64,000 nt of DNA from Marinihelvus sp942491555 (lineage in GTDB: Bacteria; Pseudomonadota; Gammaproteobacteria; Xanthomonadales; SZUA-36), in contig CALOBN010000001.1 in assembly GCA_942491555.1 (NCBI GenBank), positions 124,001 through 188,000 on the forward strand, read 5' to 3'. The notes under the pieces are model-generated. The model was not told the origin of the DNA, did no database searches, and worked only from the letters and a program-made list of their open reading frames with translations. Made by a program: the position numbers and the translations under genes. Of the stretch, positions 7,773 through 17,231 are shown piece by piece. Every line of letters begins with the position of its first letter. Positions within the stretch are counted from its first letter, which is position 1.

Positions 7773-9674
7773 TCAGGCGGACGCACTTCTGGGCTGAGCA
7801 CCCAGGCCCAGGGCTGCCATTCGCTCCTGAACCCGCCGGGCAATACCTTCAGCATCCAGCCCTGCCTCGGCCAGGCATTCTTCGCGGCTGGCATGCTCGA
7901 GGTAGCTGTCGCCAAGCCCCAGGTTCAACAAAGGTACGGCCTTGCCGGCGGCTGCCAGGACTTCGTTCACGCCGCTTCCGGCACCGCCCATGACGGCGTT
8001 CTCTTCAATGGTTACGATCAGGTCGTGGGTTTCTGCGAGCGCTTCGATCAGCTCCTTGTCCAGGGGTTTTACGAAGCGCATGTTTACCAGTGTGGCGTCA
8101 ATTTGTTCGGCGAACTCGCGGCAGGGTTCTACCATGCTGCCGAAAGCGAGCAGGGCGACCCGGTGCCCCTTGCGCAGCGTTTCAGCCTTGCCCAGGGGTA
8201 TAGCCGTCATTTCGGTAGCGGGCATGAGCCCCGGTCCCTTGCCGCGCGGATAGCGCACCGCCGCCGGACCCTCGTGCTGGTAACCGGTGAAGAGCATTTG
8301 CCGGCATTCGTCCTCGTTGGACGGTGTCATGATGACCATATTCGGTACGCAGCGCATATAGGAAAGATCGAAGGAACCGGCATGCGTCGGGCCGTCGGGT
8401 CCTACCAGGCCGGCCCGGTCGATGGCGAACAGCACCGGTAAATTCTGCAATGCCACGTCGTGCAGCATCTGGTCATAGGCGCGCTGTAAAAACGTGCTGT
8501 ATATCGCGACCACGGGGTGCATGTCCTCACAGGCCATCCCGGCGGCCAGGGTGACCGCATGCTGCTCCGCGATGCCCACATCGAAATAGCGTTCCGGGAA
8601 ACGTTGCTCAAATTCGACCATGCCCGACCCCTCACGCATCGCCGGGGTGATGGCCAGCAGCCGCTGGTCTTGCTCGGCCATGTCGCAGAGCCATTTGCCG
8701 AAGACCTGGGTGTAGGTCGGTGACGGTGGCTCAGCAGGCGGGGCCTTGGGCACGACACCTTTGTCGCGATCGAAAGGGCTGACCGCGTGGTATTTGACCG
8801 GGTCGGCCTCAGCCGGCGCATAGCCTTTGCCTTTGCGCGTAATGATATGCAGCAGGTTAGGCCCGTCCACGGATTGCGCGGTGCGCATGGCTCTGAGCAA
8901 GGCGTCCAGATCATGACCGTCGATGGGGCCCAGGTAATTGAAGCCCAGTTCTTCGAAGAGCGTACTGGGCACCACCATGCCTTTAACGTGCTCCTCCCAG
9001 CGGCTCATAAAGCGCCAGGTCCGGGAGTCGCGCTGCATGAGGCGCTTGCTTCGTTCGCGGATGCCAGTCACCGTCGGGCCGCTCATGAGGCGGCCCAGTA
9101 CTTTTGTCATCCCCCCCACATTCGGGCTGATCGACATGCTGTTCTCGTTGAGAACCACCAGTATGTTGGGATCGATGTCGCCGCCATGGTTGAGGGCCTC
9201 AAAGGCCATGCCGGCCGTCATGGCGCCGTCACCGATGACCGACACAACGCGCCGCGGTTTACCCGCCCGGTCGGCCGCCAGGGCCATACCCAGACCCGCG
9301 CTGACCGAGGTTGATGAATGACCAACGCCAAAGGTGTCGTATTCGCTTTCAGCACGCTTTGGAAATGGCGCGAGGCCGCCTTTTTTCTTGATGGACGTGA
9401 TTTGCTCGCGACGGCCGGTCAGCATTTTGTGAGGGTAAGCCTGGTGGCCTACATCCCAGATAATGCGGTCATAGGGCGTGTCGTACAGATAGTGCAGGGC
9501 GACAGTCAGTTCGACGCAGCCCAGGCCGGCGCCAAAGTGCCCGCCGGCACTGGACACGGAGTCAATCAGGGACTGGCGCAATTCCTCGGCAAACTCCGGC
9601 AAGCGGTTTTCGTCGATTTTGCGCAGATCTGCAGGGGTCTTAACGCTGTCGAGCAGCGGGGTATTCGATGCCAT
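7773..9674 (-). CDS. dxs: 1-deoxy-D-xylulose-5-phosphate synthase
   Basis: First enzyme of the MEP isoprenoid pathway; condenses pyruvate and glyceraldehyde 3-phosphate with thiamine diphosphate. The 633-residue length is typical. Visible are the N-terminal SSAGGHFGAGLGCVELTVAL block with the catalytic-face His, the ThDP/Mg motif GDGAMTAGMAFEALNHGG running to LNENSMSIS, and the central transketolase-like DRAGLVGPDGPTHAGSFD. It is the last gene of the minus-strand group xseB-ispA-dxs, 12 bases after ispA, the same arrangement as in E. coli. Its product also feeds thiamine and pyridoxal synthesis. Confidence 0.97.
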   Translation of the reverse strand: MASNTPLLDSVKTPADLRKIDENRLPEFAEELRQSLIDSVSSAGGHFGAGLGCVELTVALHYLYDTPYDRIIWDVGHQAYPHKMLTGRREQITSIKKKGGLAPFPKRAESEYDTFGVGHSSTSVSAGLGMALAADRAGKPRRVVSVIGDGAMTAGMAFEALNHGGDIDPNILVVLNENSMSISPNVGGMTKVLGRLMSGPTVTGIRERSKRLMQRDSRTWRFMSRWEEHVKGMVVPSTLFEELGFNYLGPIDGHDLDALLRAMRTAQSVDGPNLLHIITRKGKGYAPAEADPVKYHAVSPFDRDKGVVPKAPPAEPPSPTYTQVFGKWLCDMAEQDQRLLAITPAMREGSGMVEFEQRFPERYFDVGIAEQHAVTLAAGMACEDMHPVVAIYSTFLQRAYDQMLHDVALQNLPVLFAIDRAGLVGPDGPTHAGSFDLSYMRCVPNMVIMTPSNEDECRQMLFTGYQHEGPAAVRYPRGKGPGLMPATEMTAIPLGKAETLRKGHRVALLAFGSMVEPCREFAEQIDATLVNMRFVKPLDKELIEALAETHDLIVTIEENAVMGGAGSGVNEVLAAAGKAVPLLNLGLGDSYLEHASREECLAEAGLDAEGIARRVQERMAALGLGAQPRSASA

Positions 9675-9686
9675 GGTCGTCGTTCC

Positions 9687-10610
9687 TTAACTGATCCGGT
9701 GGATGGCATAGCCTGCCAACCACTGAAGAATTGTCGTATCACCCTCAAAGCCCCACAAGGCATCAAGCGCTTCCTGGCAGAGCGCCTCGGCACGTTCCCG
9801 TGAGGCATCGATACCGATGACTGACGGAAAGGCCGGCTTGTTGCGTGCTGCATCGGCATGACAGGGTTTGCCGGTTTGCTGACTGCTGGCGGTAACGTCA
9901 AGCACATCATCGTGAATCTGGAAAGCCAGACCCACCCGGTCACCATAAAGCGCCAGGCGTTCCATTTGCCCTTCGTCCGCACTGGCTACATGCCCCGGAG
10001 CTGTCGCTGACACGCGGATCAGGGCGCCGGTTTTCATGCGGTGCATGGTTTCCAGCTCGATATTACTTATGTTCTGGTCAATCGCGGCGAGATCAAGGAC
10101 CTGGCCACCCGCCATGCCCCCGGCGCCACAGGCGCGCGCGATGTCGCGAATGATTCGAACCTGGGCCGCCGGCTGTTCTGACAGTGCCGGATCCGCTGCC
10201 AGCACTTCGAAGGCCAGGGCCTGCAGGGCATCGCCGGCAAGAATGGCGGTGGCTTCATCGAACTGACAATGATTGGTTGGACGACCGCGGCGCAGGTCGT
10301 CATCGTCCATCGCCGGAAGATCATCATGGATCAGGGAATAGGTGTGAATAATTTCGATGGCCAGCGCGATCGCATGCAGGGATGCCATGGGAACGCCCAG
10401 GGCCAGACCAGAGGCGTAGACCAGCATTGGCCGTATACGCTTGCCGCCGTCCAGCGTCGAATAACGCATGGACTCGAGCAGTTTGCCCGGAGAGCTATCA
10501 CCGGCATCCAGGACACGTTGCAGCTCGGCGTTGAAGACGAGCTGCCATGCCTCGATGGTCTGCCGTGGGTCAGGATTCGGGTTTGAAGGGTTGGCCTGAG
10601 GCGTCATCAT
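9687..10610 (-). CDS. ispA: (2E,6E)-farnesyl diphosphate synthase
   Basis: Makes farnesyl diphosphate from IPP and DMAPP/GPP for ubiquinone and undecaprenyl phosphate synthesis. The first aspartate-rich motif is DDLPAMDDDDLRRGRPT and the second is DDVLDV within FQIHDDVLDVT, with the GGKRIRP substrate-binding block near the N-terminus. The residues before the first Asp motif (HTYSLIH) suit a short-chain product. Start candidates are ATGs at 10616, 10610 and 10607. All lie inside the 3' end of xseB, giving an overlap of about 40 bases, so translation is probably coupled. The dxs gene follows directly. Confidence 0.95.
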   Translation of the reverse strand: MMTPQANPSNPNPDPRQTIEAWQLVFNAELQRVLDAGDSSPGKLLESMRYSTLDGGKRIRPMLVYASGLALGVPMASLHAIALAIEIIHTYSLIHDDLPAMDDDDLRRGRPTNHCQFDEATAILAGDALQALAFEVLAADPALSEQPAAQVRIIRDIARACGAGGMAGGQVLDLAAIDQNISNIELETMHRMKTGALIRVSATAPGHVASADEGQMERLALYGDRVGLAFQIHDDVLDVTASSQQTGKPCHADAARNKPAFPSVIGIDASRERAEALCQEALDALWGFEGDTTILQWLAGYAIHRIS

Positions 10611-10824
10611 CCACATTCATCAGTTGTTCGACGCTCAATTGCGCCTTGTCCAATACATCCTGGCAGTGACGGGTTAATTCAACGCCACGTTTGAATTCAT
10701 CCAGGGATTCGTCGAGCGGCATATCTCCTGATTCGAGCTTGCGAACCAGGGATTCAAGCTCTTTTAACGCATCCTCGAAATCCGGAGTTTCAGCATCTGC
10801 GTTGGTCTTCTGATCTTCAGCCAT
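10570..10824 (-). CDS. xseB: Exodeoxyribonuclease VII small subunit
   Basis: The 84-residue helical subunit partners with XseA in degrading single-stranded DNA. The family core FEDALKELESLVRKLESGD followed by LDESLDEFKRGVELTRHCQ and LDKAQLSVEQL is intact. Acidic extensions at both ends are normal for the family. It precedes and overlaps ispA, the standard xseB-ispA-dxs order of Gammaproteobacteria. The large subunit gene is not in this window. Confidence 0.93.
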   Translation of the reverse strand: MAEDQKTNADAETPDFEDALKELESLVRKLESGDMPLDESLDEFKRGVELTRHCQDVLDKAQLSVEQLMNVDDDASGQPFKPES

Positions 10825-10868
10825 AGGGTGTCCATTTCAGGTCAACAGCGGCTCTTGGAAGCCGAAAA

Positions 10869-12230
10869 TCATTCTACCTGTAGCCAGCGGCGCCTGCACT
10901 CCTGCCAGGCCCATTCGAGCTGCGGATCTGCCGCTTGCCAGGCAATTGTGCCGTGCTGCCCCGACAGGTGCGTCTCCAGTGCCCGATCCAGAACGATATC
11001 GCCCACGGCCAGCAGGCGGTCTTCCTCAAGCAACAAGGGTACGCAGTCGCGATACCAGGGCGGCAAACCATGCTCGTTGAACCATTGTTTCAATGTACGG
11101 CGTGGCCTGTCCGGCGCGCGCCGGAAGTGTTCGCCACCCTGGCGGGGAGCCACCCGCAAGGGCGCTGCAAAATCAGCTGGTTCAATGCGCAGAACGCCGC
11201 TGGTCGGACCACAATCGATGGTACCGTCCTGCCAGGTATCGCTGGCCGCACACGCCACCGGCGCCTTGTCTGCCAACCAGAGCCGGTTTTGCGCGTGATA
11301 AAGGTGCTGCCCCTGCCATTGGAAGTGGATATTCCTGTCCTGTCCGGCCAACCCGAGTTGCCGGACCAGGTCGTCCATCCGGGCCCGCGGCAGGGGTTGT
11401 GCGCCGCGGCGGCGCAGCCATTGTCTGATCACCAGGGCCAGGGCTTCTGCTTGTCCGGTCAGGCCACCCAGCTCAAGGACACCCGGGAACGGTTCCCGAC
11501 CCGCCAGGGCGATGGCGCCTTCATCGGCCAGCAGGCGGCTGAGTTGGGCAAATAATCCGGCGCTGGTGGCGAGAGATTGCTCTGCAGCCGGCCATCGCCG
11601 GTTCAATACGGGCATGACTTCATGGCGCAGATAGTTTCGGTCCAGGCGCGTGTCGCGATTAGCGGGGTCCTCGATAAACGCTACGCCTTGCTGTTCCACA
11701 AAGCGACGCAACCTTGCGCGGGGCAGATTCAGAAAAGGGCGTGCCAGGCGACCCTTGCCAAGGGCTCTGACCAGCGGCATGGCGGCCAGACCTTGTGGAC
11801 CGCTGCTGCGCAGCAGTGCCAGGAGCAGACTCTCAGCCTGATCCTGTTGGTGATGGGCGGTGCACACCACGTCCTGTTCGCCCAGCAGTCCTTCAAAGGC
11901 CTGCAGCCGCCAGTAACGCCATTGTGCTTCGGGGCTGTCGTTGGGCAAGGGGTCTGCCGGCGGCGGTACCAGCGTCAGGGGGAGGTCCAGGGAATCACAA
12001 ATGTTCTGACAGTGCTCAGCCCAGGTATTCGCGGCGGGATGGGCGCCGTGATTGACATGAATGGCATGGAGGGGAATGGCAAGCCGTGTGCGCAACTGTG
12101 CCAGCGCCAGGAGCAGTGCGGTGGAGTCCAGTCCGCCGCTGAAGCCAATATGGAGCGTACCGCGGCAGTCCAGCGCCTTCACGAAGTCCAGCAGGTCCTC
12201 CGGCGCTAGCGCGGCGTCCGGCTGTCCCAC
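10869..12230 (-). CDS. tilS: tRNA(Ile)-lysidine synthase
   Basis: Converts C34 of the CAU-anticodon tRNA(Ile) to lysidine using ATP and lysine, so that it reads AUA. The PP-loop motif SGGLDSTALLLAL is near residue 30, followed by HVNHGAHPAANTWAEHC and the CTAHHQQDQAES segment that forms the catalytic pocket. At 453 residues it is the long type with the C-terminal TilS domains. It starts only five bases after the accA stop, so the two are probably one transcript, as in E. coli and Pseudomonas. Confidence 0.95.
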   Translation of the reverse strand: MGQPDAALAPEDLLDFVKALDCRGTLHIGFSGGLDSTALLLALAQLRTRLAIPLHAIHVNHGAHPAANTWAEHCQNICDSLDLPLTLVPPPADPLPNDSPEAQWRYWRLQAFEGLLGEQDVVCTAHHQQDQAESLLLALLRSSGPQGLAAMPLVRALGKGRLARPFLNLPRARLRRFVEQQGVAFIEDPANRDTRLDRNYLRHEVMPVLNRRWPAAEQSLATSAGLFAQLSRLLADEGAIALAGREPFPGVLELGGLTGQAEALALVIRQWLRRRGAQPLPRARMDDLVRQLGLAGQDRNIHFQWQGQHLYHAQNRLWLADKAPVACAASDTWQDGTIDCGPTSGVLRIEPADFAAPLRVAPRQGGEHFRRAPDRPRRTLKQWFNEHGLPPWYRDCVPLLLEEDRLLAVGDIVLDRALETHLSGQHGTIAWQAADPQLEWAWQECRRRWLQVE

Positions 12231-12235
12231 GTGGC

Positions 12236-13192
12236 TCAGTCCTTGTATCGGCCGAAGGACAGCAGGCGTTCATAACGCTGCTCAATCAGGTCGTCCCGGC
12301 TCAGCTTGTCCAATTCCGCCAGCTGCTTTTGCAGGCAATCGGCGATGTTGTCTGCCACGGCCTGGGGGTCTTTGTGGGCGCCGCCGAGCGGCTCCGCAAT
12401 CACTTTATCCACCAGCCCCAGTTTGAACAGCCGGTCCGAGGTAATTCCCAGGGCAGCCGCCGCTTCTTGGGCGTTGGCCGCGTCTTTCCACAAAATTGAG
12501 GCGCAGCCCTCCGGCGAAATCACCGAGTAGGTGCTGTACTGGAGCATATTGACCCGGTCGCCAACGCCAATGGCCAGGGCGCCGCCGGAGCCGCCTTCAC
12601 CGACAATTGTGCAAATCACCGGGGTGGCCAGCTTGGACATCTCCGCCAGATTACGCGCAATCGCTTCAGACTGGCCGCGTTCCTCGGCACCCACGCCGGG
12701 GTAGGCGCCGGGTGTGTCGATAAAGGTCAGGACGGGCAGGCTGAAGCGTTCAGCCATTTTGAGAAGACGCAGCGCTTTGCGATAGCCCTCCGGGCGCGGC
12801 ATGCCAAAATTTCTGAACACCTTGGCCTTGGTATCACGTCCCTTCTGGTGGCCGATAAGCATAACAGCGCGCCCGCGGAACCGGGCCAGGCCGCCAACGA
12901 TAGCGTGATCATCTGCAAAGGCCCGGTCACCATGAAGTTCGTGAAACTCGTCAAACATCAGGTCAACGTAGTCAAGCGTGTAGGGTCGCAGAGGATGACG
13001 ACTGAGCTGTGAGACCTGCCAGGCATCAAGATTATTGAAGATGCTGGCGACCTTCTGTTCCATTTTCGCCTGCAGGCGCTGGATTTCTTCTTCCAGGTTA
13101 ATGGCATTGTCTGAACCCACATTTCGCAGTTCGTCGATTTTTTCCTGAAGTTCGGCGATGGGCTGTTCGAAGTCGAGGTAGTTAGGATTCAC
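12236..13192 (-). CDS. accA: Acetyl-CoA carboxylase carboxyltransferase subunit alpha
   Basis: Alpha half of the carboxyltransferase that makes malonyl-CoA for fatty acid synthesis. The 318 residues align end to end with E. coli AccA: an N-terminal LDFEQPIAELQEKIDELR helix, PRPEGYRKALRLLKMAERF, the oxyanion-forming FIDTPGAYPGVGAEERGQ, and GEGGSGGALAIGVGD. It starts an accA-tilS transcription unit on the minus strand. A 66-base gap separates it from gluQ. Confidence 0.97.
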   Translation of the reverse strand: MNPNYLDFEQPIAELQEKIDELRNVGSDNAINLEEEIQRLQAKMEQKVASIFNNLDAWQVSQLSRHPLRPYTLDYVDLMFDEFHELHGDRAFADDHAIVGGLARFRGRAVMLIGHQKGRDTKAKVFRNFGMPRPEGYRKALRLLKMAERFSLPVLTFIDTPGAYPGVGAEERGQSEAIARNLAEMSKLATPVICTIVGEGGSGGALAIGVGDRVNMLQYSTYSVISPEGCASILWKDAANAQEAAAALGITSDRLFKLGLVDKVIAEPLGGAHKDPQAVADNIADCLQKQLAELDKLSRDDLIEQRYERLLSFGRYKD

Positions 13193-13258
13193 AATCGCAA
13201 GGCTCTGGTGGCGTTTGCGAAAGTATAACGGTTCATCGGCCGGGCCGGAATCGGTGAC

Positions 13259-14131
13259 TTAAGTGGTAGGGATACGCGACACATCCCAATGGGTCAATGC
13301 CCAGGCCCAGCGTTGCTCCAAATCACGGTGGGGCGGGGGCTTATGACCCAGAAAGCCGAGTGCCTCGCCGAGTGCTTCCAGAGTGGATTTCTCGCTGACC
13401 GGGTCGGCGCCGAACCGTTTGCTTAGCTTGCGGCCGGTCTCATCCTTTACCACGGGCAGGTGCATATAGTCAGGCTGTGGCAGCCCCAGCAGCCGCTGAA
13501 GATGAATCTGGCGGGGCGTGGAGTCCAGCAGGTCTGCACCACGAACCACTTCGGTGACTCCCTGCCAGGCGTCGTCTGTCACGACCGCGAGCTGGTAAGC
13601 CGGCAGGCCATCGGCGCGTTTTACGACGAAGTCGCCGCTGGTGAGCGCAAGATTCTCGGTGATTGTGCCCTGCACCCGGTCTTTGAATTCAATGGGCGCA
13701 TCAGCGACCCGGACCCGCAGGCTGCGGCCCTCGGTACCCGTTGGCAGGCCGTTGCGGCAGGTGCCGGGGTAAGGCCCGGAGGGAAGCTCGCTGCGGGTGC
13801 AGGCGCAGGCGAACAGCTGTCCTTGCCGGGTCAGCTGCGCAATGGCAGTGACATAGGCCCGGTCACGCCGGGACTGGTATTGGACCGGCCGGTCGGGCCG
13901 CATGCCGAAACGCGCCAGGTCGTCCAGGATGCGCGCCGCGCTGCCGGGAACCACCCGTGGCGGGTCGAGGTCATCAATACGAACCAGCCACGTTCCATCT
14001 TGATGGCGGGCCTGCAAAAAGCTGCCAACCGCCGCGACGAGTGAGCCGAAATGCAGTTCGCCGGTGGGCGAGGGTGCAAAGCGCCCAACGTAACCGCTTG
14101 GGGGGTTGTTGGATAAGTTTTTATCGGACAC
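13259..14131 (-). CDS. gluQ: Glutamyl-Q tRNA(Asp) synthetase
   Basis: Glutamyl-tRNA synthetase paralogue lacking the anticodon-binding domain; it attaches glutamate to queuosine in tRNA(Asp). The class I HIGH-like motif is in GRFAPSPTGELHFGSL and the KMSKS-like motif is RKLSKRFG. A zinc-binding region begins CACTRSEL. In Pseudomonas-type genomes gluQ often sits beside dksA; here its neighbour is accA. The frame extends to a TTG at 14158, but GTG 14131 (protein starting MSDKNLSNNPP, about 290 residues) is preferred because it lies nearer the conserved region. Neither start has a convincing ribosome binding site. Confidence 0.92.
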   Translation of the reverse strand: MSDKNLSNNPPSGYVGRFAPSPTGELHFGSLVAAVGSFLQARHQDGTWLVRIDDLDPPRVVPGSAARILDDLARFGMRPDRPVQYQSRRDRAYVTAIAQLTRQGQLFACACTRSELPSGPYPGTCRNGLPTGTEGRSLRVRVADAPIEFKDRVQGTITENLALTSGDFVVKRADGLPAYQLAVVTDDAWQGVTEVVRGADLLDSTPRQIHLQRLLGLPQPDYMHLPVVKDETGRKLSKRFGADPVSEKSTLEALGEALGFLGHKPPPHRDLEQRWAWALTHWDVSRIPTT

Positions 14132-14216
14132 GCACTTATTAGACCAGAGTAGGCCCAATCAAGAATAGCGGGCAATCACTACTCGCTGGCAATCAGGTAC
14201 AACCGGGTGATTTCAC

Positions 14217-16397
14217 TTACTGACCGATGACCCGGGGTGTCTCCTGAATAAACTGACCGGAAACCAGTTTGACGCCGCCGCGCCAGAGCATGGCGAGGTC
14301 GGCTGATGTGCCCACGTCACTTGCGACAGTCAGAATATCTTTGCCCGAAGTCGCTCTCACCACTTCACTAATGGCATCGAGGCAGCTCGGATTACCCTGT
14401 AAATCGTTGGTCAGCGTCTTGTCCAGGGTGACCATTTGCAACGGGAGCTCTTCGAGCAGCTCGAGGGTTTTCGCGTCATTGTTAAAATCCGACACCGAGA
14501 ACTGCAAGCCCAGGGGCGACAATTCTTCGATCAGCCGGTGCGCCGCGCGAAGCTGTTCCCTGGCGGCCCATGCCGGCCATTGCAGAACAATCCGTTCGCC
14601 CGGAATTCTTGTTTCCTGCAAGGTCCGCTGGAACCACGCTGGAAAACTGAAGTCCTGCAAAGAATTTCCACTAATATCAATTATTTGACGCTCTTTTCCG
14701 CCGGACACTGCACGCAGCAGGCCGGGTATGATCAGGCGGTCAATCTGGCTCGCAAGTTGATTGCTCTCAGCAGCGGCAAGATAGTCTGCGGCTGGAACAT
14801 CATTGTTGTCTTCGTGCAGGAAGGTGCGATTCTCCATCAGTCCTTCAAGGTCTCCATCGAGATTCATGATGGAGTGCTGAACGGTGAAGAAGTCCTCGTT
14901 ATTCAGCGCGTAGCGCAGCCGCTCACGCCAGTGTGCTTCTTCATCATCGGACAGTCCGGCAGCGCGGGCGGGCTTGTAACGCAACACGGCGTTACCCTCT
15001 CTGGCAGCCAGCCGGCAGGCCTCGCGGGCATACTGCACTGTGCTGTCAGGGTCATGGTCCTGTGGATCCAGCAAAACCATGCCAATGCTGCAGGTTCCCG
15101 GCATGGGCTCACCCGGATGCTCCTGGGCCTGGCGTTCGATGCTGGCGCAAAGTTTATCGGCCAGGCTCTTGAGCGCCGATTTGTCGGCGCGCAGTGCAAA
15201 AATGACAAACGATGCATCGTCAAAGCGACACACCTCGTCATCGTCGCTGAGACAGGTCAGAATTTCATTCGCGGTCGAGCGGACATAGCGGTCCATATCC
15301 GCAACCTTCAGTTCGCCCAGCTGCTCGGTAGCGCTGTCGTTGCGCAGGAAGTAGACACCGCCGCGCTGGTGGTCGGGCATATTGCTGAGTCGTTCACTCA
15401 GGCGTGTCATAAACGGGCCACGCCACAGCATTCCGGTCATGAAATCTGTGCTGGCGTCGCTGTTGGACCGAGGTTGTGCGGGCGGCACCTGTGGCGCCAC
15501 CGGCTCCGGCGTTTGATCCTGTGCAACCGGGGCAGGGGATGGTTCCGTTTCAGGTGTTTCCTGGACCGGGGGCGCGGGTGGAGCTGCCGGTTCCGGTGCC
15601 GGCTGGCTTATCGTCGCGGAATCCGCCTGGGTGTCATTGGCGCTGGTTTCACCTGCGCGAACCACCAATTGGACACAGTGCTCTCCATCGTAGGTCACCG
15701 GTGCAAATGTGAGATCCACCTCCTGCGGCTCTCCCCCGGGGGGACGAAGGCGAAACCGTTCTCCGGCTTGCGGGTATTCATCGCGACTGAAGCCGCGTAC
15801 CAGGGCTTTGAGGTCGGTGGCGTCCTTTTCCAGTATTTCGAGCAGCGACACCATGGCCAGCTCATCAAAGGATTCAATGCCCATAAATTGCAGATAGGCA
15901 TCGTTGGCCGCCACGTGCAGGCCCTCATGGAAGTAGGCGATCGGCTCACTGGTACTGTTCATGAGCAGGTCAAGCCGGCTCTCCAGTTCCGCCTCCTGGG
16001 CCTTGAGGCGATCCTGCTCGCGCGATGCCTGGCCGATTCCGGCGAGACGATGAGTCAGATCTGACAATTGCTCCTCGTCGCCGATCCCGATACAGGCAAA
16101 GGAGTGGGCAGCCTCGAGGAACAGCTCTGTTGAGCCTTCAATCATGCTGATGGCCAGAAAGACCCCGTGCTCTTCGGCGATACGTACCGCTTCGGAGACC
16201 GGAAACCGTTCGGCGCTGTCAGGCAAGTAATAGATAAGATAGGGAGAGAACTCACGAACCAGTCGTTCAGTTTCACCGCTATTGTCCGCATGTAATACGC
16301 GAATATTTATTCCGGTATTTCTAAGCAGGCTATTGACACGGGCAGCCGCCTCCGGATTCGGGTCGATAACCAGCAGCAACGGTTGTTCAGCAGCCAT
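14217..16397 (-). CDS. FimX-like REC-PAS-GGDEF-EAL protein, all motifs degenerate
   Basis: A 726-residue multidomain protein. Residues 5-125 form a receiver-like domain with no Asp at the usual phosphorylation strand (SPYLIYYLPD). A PAS domain follows at about 140-250, then a Pro/Ala-rich linker at 265-310 and a GGDEF-type domain at 318-475 whose GGDEF position reads RFDDASF. The C-terminal EAL-type domain (487-726) has QHSI for QPI, EGLMENRTF for the EAL region and VSDFNND for DDFGTG. This architecture and pattern of decay match Pseudomonas FimX, a catalytically dead c-di-GMP receptor that controls type IV pilus assembly at the cell pole. No cyclase or phosphodiesterase activity is expected. 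Divergent from efp. Confidence 0.75.
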   Translation of the reverse strand: MAAEQPLLLVIDPNPEAAARVNSLLRNTGINIRVLHADNSGETERLVREFSPYLIYYLPDSAERFPVSEAVRIAEEHGVFLAISMIEGSTELFLEAAHSFACIGIGDEEQLSDLTHRLAGIGQASREQDRLKAQEAELESRLDLLMNSTSEPIAYFHEGLHVAANDAYLQFMGIESFDELAMVSLLEILEKDATDLKALVRGFSRDEYPQAGERFRLRPPGGEPQEVDLTFAPVTYDGEHCVQLVVRAGETSANDTQADSATISQPAPEPAAPPAPPVQETPETEPSPAPVAQDQTPEPVAPQVPPAQPRSNSDASTDFMTGMLWRGPFMTRLSERLSNMPDHQRGGVYFLRNDSATEQLGELKVADMDRYVRSTANEILTCLSDDDEVCRFDDASFVIFALRADKSALKSLADKLCASIERQAQEHPGEPMPGTCSIGMVLLDPQDHDPDSTVQYAREACRLAAREGNAVLRYKPARAAGLSDDEEAHWRERLRYALNNEDFFTVQHSIMNLDGDLEGLMENRTFLHEDNNDVPAADYLAAAESNQLASQIDRLIIPGLLRAVSGGKERQIIDISGNSLQDFSFPAWFQRTLQETRIPGERIVLQWPAWAAREQLRAAHRLIEELSPLGLQFSVSDFNNDAKTLELLEELPLQMVTLDKTLTNDLQGNPSCLDAISEVVRATSGKDILTVASDVGTSADLAMLWRGGVKLVSGQFIQETPRVIGQ

Positions 16398-16652
16398 GGG
16401 CCTGCTCCAATCGTTCCTGGATTTTATTCGGTTGTGTAGAGAATATTTTCAAAGTATTAGGATGATATCCCAGAAATTACATAAAGTCACAAACTGCGCA
16501 ATGAACCCCGATTATGGTTCCGGCTGGCGTTGACCAACCGCTGCTGGTGAACCGCAGGCCGGTTCACGCTATCATGCGCAGATTCCCAAAGGACACACGG
16601 CGCTCATTCCCAGTCGTGGCGTCTGCCGGCAGATAATTCAAGCGGAGCGAAC
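16398..16652. other. Divergent intergenic region between the fimX-like gene and efp
   Basis: A 255-base gap between two divergent genes, so it should carry promoters in both directions. It is more A/T-rich than the neighbours around 16430-16500. No convincing terminator, repeat or small gene was found. Confidence 0.4.
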
Positions 16653-17222
16653 ATGGCCTCATACACTACCAACGAATTTCGCAGTGGTTTAAAGATCATT
16701 CTTGATGGCGATCCCTACAATATTATTGAGAACGAATTCGTCAAACCTGGCAAAGGTCAGGCATTCAGCCGCGTAAAGATACGCAATCTGATCAGTGGCC
16801 GCACCATCGAGCGCACCTTTAAGTCCGGCGAGTCAGTTGAAGCCGCAGATGTTTTCGAGACCGAGGTGCAGTATCTGTACAACGATGGCGACGATTGGCA
16901 CTTCATGCATCCAACCAGCTTTGAGCAATACGCCTGCAACAAGGACATGGTCGGCGATGGCGCGCAGTGGATGAAAGAAGAAGACATGTGCCAGATGACG
17001 CTGCTCGATGGACAACCGCTGAGCATTCTCCCACCAAACTTTACCGAAATGAAGATCGTCGAGACCGATCCGGGGCTGCGTGGCGATACCTCGGGCAGTG
17101 GCGGCAAGCCCGCAACGCTGGAGTCTGGTGCGGTGGTGCGAATTCCCCTCTTCGTACAGGAAGGCGAGGTGATCAAGGTTGATACCCGGACCGGTGAATA
17201 CGTGTCCCGCGTAAAAGACTGA
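16653..17222 (+). CDS. efp: Elongation factor P
   Basis: Ribosome-binding factor that relieves stalling at polyproline stretches. The 189-residue sequence follows E. coli EF-P across all three beta-barrel domains. The modification loop VKPGKGQAF places Lys34 at its tip, the residue that EpmA/EpmB beta-lysylate, so this is the lysine-type rather than the arginine (EarP) type found in Pseudomonas. EpmA and EpmB are not in the window. mtaD starts 9 bases after the stop and may be cotranscribed. Confidence 0.97.
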   Translation: MASYTTNEFRSGLKIILDGDPYNIIENEFVKPGKGQAFSRVKIRNLISGRTIERTFKSGESVEAADVFETEVQYLYNDGDDWHFMHPTSFEQYACNKDMVGDGAQWMKEEDMCQMTLLDGQPLSILPPNFTEMKIVETDPGLRGDTSGSGGKPATLESGAVVRIPLFVQEGEVIKVDTRTGEYVSRVKD

Positions 17223-17231
17223 GTAGCCCTG

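Noticed and set aside
14436..16064. 542-codon plus-strand frame antisense to the FimX-like gene
   Set aside because: High-G+C shadow frame; the minus strand encodes clear REC, PAS, GGDEF and EAL domains.
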